In this document: positions 60,349 through 64,000 of the stretch, one piece after another
Position numbering within the stretch: position 1 is the stretch's first letter
Layout: each line of letters begins with the position of its first letter
Assembly (NCBI RefSeq): GCF_020089495.2
Contig: NZ_JAIRCA020000002.1
Location: forward strand, 62,001-126,000
DNA: 64,000 nucleotides
Direction: 5' to 3'
Origin: Streptococcus mitis subsp. hohhotensis
Lineage (GTDB): Bacteria > Bacillota > Bacilli > Lactobacillales > Streptococcaceae
The notes under the pieces: generated by a model
What the model saw: the letters and a program-made list of their open reading frames with translations, nothing else
What the model was told of the DNA's origin: nothing
Database searches by the model: none
Position numbers and translations under genes: made by a program

Positions 60349-61690
60349 ACTAATTAAAGACACAGTTTTAACCAGTGATTTTATCTTTATCCTTATTTTA
60401 CTTGGCTTTATTTTAGTCGTGACCTTGCTTTTACTAGAAAATCGTCGGGATAATATTCGATTGAAGCAAATCAATCAAAAGGTAAAAGACCTGATTGCAG
60501 GAGATTATTCTCAGGTATTGGATATGCAGGGAAGCTCTGAAATCACTAATATTACCAATAATCTCAATGATTTATCAGAAGTAATTCGCTTGACTAAAGA
60601 AAATCTGGAACAAGAGAGTAAACGGTTACACAGTATCCTCTCTTACATGACGGATGGAGTTCTTGCGACCAATCGTCGTGGGAAGATTACCATGATTAAT
60701 GACACGGCTAAGAAACAGTTAGGTGTTCAGAAAGAAGATGTTCTCAACAAAAGTATTCTAGAGTTGCTTAAGATTGAAGGTGAGTATGAACTTCGTGATT
60801 TGATTACCCAAATTCCTGAGCTCATCATTGATTCTCAGGATGATAATGGTGAGTATCTGAGCCTTCGTGTACGCTTTGCCTTAATCCGTAGAGAGTCTGG
60901 CTTTATTTCTGGTTTGGTTGCTGTTTTACACGATACGACAGAGCAGGAGAAGGAAGAACGGGAACGGAGACTCTTTGTTTCTAACGTTAGTCATGAGTTA
61001 AGGACGCCTCTGACTAGTGTAAAATCCTATCTTGAAGCCTTGGATGAGGGAGCCTTGTCAGAACCTGTTGCACCAGACTTTATCAAGGTGTCTCTAGACG
61101 AAACCAACCGTATGATGAGGATGGTGACAGACCTTCTTCATCTTTCACGAATTGATAATGCAACCAGCCACCTGGATGTGGAATTGATTAATTTTACTGC
61201 ATTTATTACCTTTATTCTCAACCGTTTTGATAAGATGAGGGGACCAGATGAAGAGAAAAAATATGAATTAGTCAGAGATTACCCCATTACTTCAGTCTGG
61301 ATTGAGATTGATACAGATAAGATGACGCAGGTGATTGATAATATTCTCAACAATGCCATCAAGTATTCTCCAGATGGTGGGAAAATCACAGTGACCATGA
61401 AGACAACTGATGATCAGATGATTTTATCGATCTCAGACCAAGGCTTGGGTATTCCTAAGCAGGATTTACCTCGTATCTTTGACCGTTTCTATCGCGTTGA
61501 CCGTGCTAGAAGTCGTGCCCAAGGTGGTACGGGTCTGGGGCTGGCTATTGCCAAAGAAATTATTAAACAACATAAGGGCTTTATTTGGGCCAAGAGTGAA
61601 TACGGTAAGGGATCAACCTTCACCATTGTGCTCCCTTATGATAAGGATGCAGTGAAAGAAGAAGTATGGGAGGATGAAGTAGAGGACTAG
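60341..61690 (+). CDS. vicK: Sensor histidine kinase VicK (WalK)
   Basis: 449 residues with a single membrane segment (about 13-32) and almost no extracellular part, as in streptococcal WalK. HAMP, PAS (about 95-200), phospho-acceptor H218 in NVSHELRTP, and ATPase motifs [18 protein letters not shown] and GGTGLGLA follow. The N-terminal [13 protein letters not shown] differs from the pneumococcal sequence as I recall it. The ATG lies inside the vicR end. Confidence 0.95.
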   Translation: MIKLIKDTVLTSDFIFILILLGFILVVTLLLLENRRDNIRLKQINQKVKDLIAGDYSQVLDMQGSSEITNITNNLNDLSEVIRLTKENLEQESKRLHSILSYMTDGVLATNRRGKITMINDTAKKQLGVQKEDVLNKSILELLKIEGEYELRDLITQIPELIIDSQDDNGEYLSLRVRFALIRRESGFISGLVAVLHDTTEQEKEERERRLFVSNVSHELRTPLTSVKSYLEALDEGALSEPVAPDFIKVSLDETNRMMRMVTDLLHLSRIDNATSHLDVELINFTAFITFILNRFDKMRGPDEEKKYELVRDYPITSVWIEIDTDKMTQVIDNILNNAIKYSPDGGKITVTMKTTDDQMILSISDQGLGIPKQDLPRIFDRFYRVDRARSRAQGGTGLGLAIAKEIIKQHKGFIWAKSEYGKGSTFTIVLPYDKDAVKEEVWEDEVED

Positions 61691-61691
61691 A

Positions 61692-62501
61692 ATGAGTGAA
61701 ACAAGCTTTAAATACAGTATTTTAGCGTCGGGTTCCAGTGGAAATTCCTTTTATCTGGAAACTCCAAAAAAGAAGCTTTTAGTGGATGCAGGCTTGTCGG
61801 GCAAGAAAATTACCAGCCTACTTGCTGAAATTAATCGCAAGCCAGAAGATTTGGATGCCATCCTGATTACGCATGAGCATTCAGACCATATCCATGGAGT
61901 GGGTGTTTTGGCTCGAAAGTATGGTATGGATCTTTATGCCAATGAAAAGACCTGGCAGGCTATGGAGAATAGTAAGTATCTTGGCAAGGTGGATTCTTCG
62001 CAAAAACATATCTTTGAAATGGGCAAAACCAAAACCTTTGGAGATATCGACATCGAGAGTTTTGGTGTGAGCCATGATGCAGTCGCACCGCAGTTCTATC
62101 GCTTTATGAAGGATGATAAGAGTTTTGTCCTTTTGACAGATACAGGTTATGTCAGTGACCGTATGGCAGGGATTGTCGAAAATGCAGATGGCTATCTTAT
62201 CGAGTCCAACCATGATGTAGAAATTTTGCGAGCAGGTTCTTACGCTTGGCGACTCAAACAACGAATCCTATCTGACCTAGGTCACCTTTCTAATGAGGAC
62301 GGTGCTGAGGCCATGATTCGGACGCTAGGAAACCGCACTAAGAAAATCTACCTTGGACATTTATCTAAGGAGAACAATATCAAGGAGCTAGCTCACATGA
62401 CCATGGTCAATCAGCTGGCTCAAGCTGATCTGGGAGTTGGAGTAGACTTTAAGGTATATGATACCTCACCAGATACCGCAACACCATTGACAGATATATA
62501 A
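61692..62501 (+). CDS. vicX: VicX/YycJ metallo-beta-lactamase fold protein
   Basis: 269 residues with the metal site HEHSDH (H61, H63, D65, H66), TDTGYVSD and GHLS motifs. VicX/YycJ proteins of the MBL fold are linked to wall metabolism and DNA mismatch repair (exonuclease-like activity). It starts one base after the vicK stop and completes the vicRKX operon. Confidence 0.94.
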   Translation: MSETSFKYSILASGSSGNSFYLETPKKKLLVDAGLSGKKITSLLAEINRKPEDLDAILITHEHSDHIHGVGVLARKYGMDLYANEKTWQAMENSKYLGKVDSSQKHIFEMGKTKTFGDIDIESFGVSHDAVAPQFYRFMKDDKSFVLLTDTGYVSDRMAGIVENADGYLIESNHDVEILRAGSYAWRLKQRILSDLGHLSNEDGAEAMIRTLGNRTKKIYLGHLSKENNIKELAHMTMVNQLAQADLGVGVDFKVYDTSPDTATPLTDI

Positions 62502-62565
62502 AAGAGGCTGGAAAAAATCTTTAAAATAAAAGGATCTTTGTCAACTGTAGTGGGTTGAAGAAAAG

Positions 62566-63190
62566 CTAAAATCTAGAAAGGGCAAATTTTGTCCTTTCTT
62601 TTTTGATATTGTGAATCGTGGAAATCTGTTTTTTGAAGTTTTCAAAGTTCCGAAAATCAAAGGTATTGTATTGGATAAGATTATTAGTCTCTCCTAATTT
62701 TATGTTGGAATAAGGTAATTGCAGGGCGGTGATGCTTTCTTTAGAAAGATTCTAAAAAAGCCTGAAAGCAAGAATGAGCTAGCTCTAAATTCTTCTCAAT
62801 GAGTACGCAAAACCTTACTCTAGAAGTAAAAATGTAATAGATTATAGTGGTGCTTTCATTCTTCTTAGCAACTCAAGAGTGTCTCTATAATCTTTTTAGT
62901 ATTTAAGCACATACGAAAAGTCGGCGATACAATAGTTTACTACTATGCTGTTAGTAGCGTTTGATGACCATGTACTCATGAAATCTTTGATTAAATTGCT
63001 TCATGGCTTGGCATGACTTACAAATTGCCTTAAGTATTGAAGTAGAACAGTCTGGTGGACTGTTTTAGCCGGAATTTAGGAATATAATAACAAATGGTAA
63101 AAAAGATTAAGAACGATTTTAGTGTTTAGGACTTAGTATGAGAAAAAAGTTTTCAATATCAAGCAGTTGTGATAAAATGTAATTGTTTCA
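62566..63190 (-). pseudogene. ISL3-family (IS1167-like) transposase remnant
   Basis: Minus-strand reading. The C-terminal part ends at TAG 62566-62568 with TNNLIQY, DFRNFENFKKQI and KKERTKFALSRF, and further up ITALQLPYSN is readable, as in ISL3-type transposases. At the other end an ATG near 63190 gives MKQLHFIT, then after a frameshift LLDIENF, the family N-terminus. The middle is largely deleted or scrambled; about 620 of some 1250 coding bases remain. Confidence 0.72.
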
Positions 63191-63261
63191 TAGGATTCTT
63201 TCTAATCATTGTTTGATCGCTTTTTATCATAGATTTTATAGGACTTTTTCTACATCAAAAT

Positions 63262-63318
63262 AGGCTCCATAATATCTATATGGGATTTACCCACTATAAA
63301 TATTACAGAGCCTTTTTT
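63262..63318 (-). terminator. IS-end hairpin that may terminate ybaB transcription
   Basis: GGCTCTGTAATAT and ATATTATGGAGCC pair imperfectly over about 20 inner bases, read from ybaB, with a TATTTTGATG tail. The hairpin comes from the insertion sequence end and abuts the gene. Confidence 0.5.
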
Positions 63319-63319
63319 A

Positions 63320-63619
63320 TTAGAATGGCAATTTCCCTGCGAAAGCACCTAATTTTTTCTTAGTCGTTTCATCGATTTGTTCAAGAGCTGAGTTGATGGC
63401 TTGAACAGTCATATCAGAAAGGGTTTCGAGGTCTTCTGGGTCAACGACAGCTGGATTGAAGTCAATGCTGACAACTTTCTTATCGCCAGTTAAGGTCGCT
63501 TGGACAAGATCTTGAGCAGATTTGCCAACAAATTGCATAGCTGCAAGTTCAGCTTGGCTTTGTTCCATTTGTTTTTGAAGTTTTTGTGCTTGGCGCATCA
63601 TGTTTTGCATGTTCATCAT
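63320..63619 (-). CDS. YbaB/EbfC family nucleoid-associated protein
   Basis: 99 residues, all helices plus a small sheet, with the conserved N-terminal [19 protein letters not shown] and DLVQATLTG. YbaB dimers bind DNA without strong specificity and may influence recombination or gene expression. No dnaX-recR neighbourhood is present here, unlike in many bacteria. A GGAAAC sequence lies before the ATG. It is divergent from the lipoprotein gene. Confidence 0.93.
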
Positions 63620-63712
63620 GTTGATTTACAGTTTCCTTTTATCTTATTTTCTTTCTTATTTTATCAATTTTGAGGTTAAAAGTCTATTGTTAGTATAAAT
63701 CCCCCAACATTA

Positions 63713-63727
63713 AATTTTCTGAAAATT
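63713..63727. promoter_or_regulatory. CodY box before the EfeO-like gene
   Basis: AATTTTCTGAAAATT, 15/15 match to the CodY consensus, ending 23 bases before the extended -10 at 63750. It should place the gene under amino-acid/GTP control. Confidence 0.85.
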
Positions 63728-63749
63728 TATTAAAAAATGAGTGGAAACG

Positions 63750-63758
63750 TGGTATAAT
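63750..63758 (+). promoter_or_regulatory. Extended -10 promoter of the EfeO-like gene
   Basis: TGGTATAAT, 46 bases before the ATG. Confidence 0.7.
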
Positions 63759-63804
63759 GAGACGTAAAATTAATTCAGGTTTTCTGAACCAATAGGAGTA
63801 AACA

Positions 63805-64000
63805 ATGAAAAAACTAGGTTTTGTCCTTTTATCTTCAGCCTTGCTATTGACAGCTTGTGCTGTTAGGTTTGAAAAATCAGCAGATACAACCGATTCATCT
63901 AAGGTTACAGCCTTGTCTGAAGACAAGTAGAAAATGCTTGATAAGGCCACTGCTGACTATAAGACTTTTGTGCAAGAGCAAATCGATAAGCTATTGACAG
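63805..64000 (+). pseudogene. EfeO-like lipoprotein gene with in-frame stop (3' end outside window)
   Basis: The ATG at 63805 has AGGAG upstream. The product begins MKKLGFVLLSSALLLTAC, a lipoprotein signal with C18. After 41 codons there is a TAG (63928-63930), and the same frame then continues with MLDKATADYKTFVQEQIDKL, the start of the EfeO/imelysin domain of iron-uptake lipoproteins as I know them. One base change (CAG to TAG) would explain it. The window ends inside the gene. With the stop it is probably inactive unless the sequence is in error. Confidence 0.75.

Larger units (their letters stand above)
62502..63318 (-). mobile_element. Degenerate ISL3-family element between vicX and ybaB
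   Basis: The 818-base gap is largely one decayed element. Its 5' end (plus 63262-63316) reads, on the minus strand, GGCTCTGTAATATTTATAGT, and a nearly complementary copy follows, forming a hairpin of the kind found at ISL3 ends. The transposase remnant is listed separately. Confidence 0.6.

Overview
The window is a low-GC Firmicute chromosome segment that I assign to the Streptococcus mitis group (S. pneumoniae, S. pseudopneumoniae, S. mitis). The reasons are five copies of the pneumococcal BOX repeat, a RUP-like element, IS630-type and ISL3-type remnants, ciaRH, vicRKX, macP, rocS and a PhtE-like histidine triad protein. From memory, the blocks seen here are scattered in reference pneumococcal chromosomes, and VicK and the histidine triad protein look diverged. 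A mitis-type relative therefore seems more likely than S. pneumoniae itself, but this is inference.

Layout. 1-5150: the end of an amino-acid-binding protein gene, then minus-strand lysS, a histidine phosphatase, a YbaK-type deacylase, a DUF368 (PopT-like) transporter and a GH25 muramidase. 5290-8250: glmU, a Nudix enzyme, macP and mtnN. 8260-11290: rocS, a DEDDh exonuclease and a membrane glycerophosphodiesterase. 11290-12350: BOX, gene debris and a small anchored protein. 12490-17760: cysteine desulfurase with thiI, then two esterases and an ATP-grasp enzyme. 17760-18670: an IS630 remnant split by a RUP. 18580-23600: ilvE with a CodY box, an oligopeptide-binding lipoprotein, a DUF2969 gene, tRNA-Tyr, tRNA-Gln and rpsA. 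23670-26060: fRMsr, dnaX and a DUF3272 gene. 26200-31400: sufCDSUB. 31650-32530: a decayed IS630-family copy with both ends. 32640-35340: a compact five-gene cassette (Tad2-like DUF2829, SDR, Nudix, lone PEP-enzyme TIM barrel, ASCH). 35460-40270: pepN, BOX, ciaRH. 40390-44050: zinc-regulated histidine triad gene. 44330-47920: ABC-F gene with BOX leader, a broken gene, yceD and nth. 47940-54350: pyrR, pyrB, carA and carB. 54640-57870: ribF, a YitT protein, DegV and HU. 58080-62500: BOX, mutY, vicRKX. 62500-64000: ISL3 remnant, ybaB and a CodY-controlled EfeO-like lipoprotein with an in-frame stop.

Functional themes. Cell-envelope synthesis and its control recur (glmU, macP, PopT-like, GH25, CiaRH, VicRKX). 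Sulfur and Fe-S biosynthesis is represented by SUF, a desulfurase and ThiI. Pyrimidine synthesis runs from a PyrR-type leader at pyrR through carB, and the carA-carB gap holds two further hairpins with the PyrR-type hexaloop. Four genes start exactly seven bases after an extended -10 box with no ribosome binding site, so their transcripts are predicted to be leaderless. Two perfect CodY boxes and a tandem AdcR box tie ilvE, the EfeO-like gene and the histidine triad gene to amino-acid and zinc status.

No rRNA, CRISPR array, prophage or intact insertion sequence was found.
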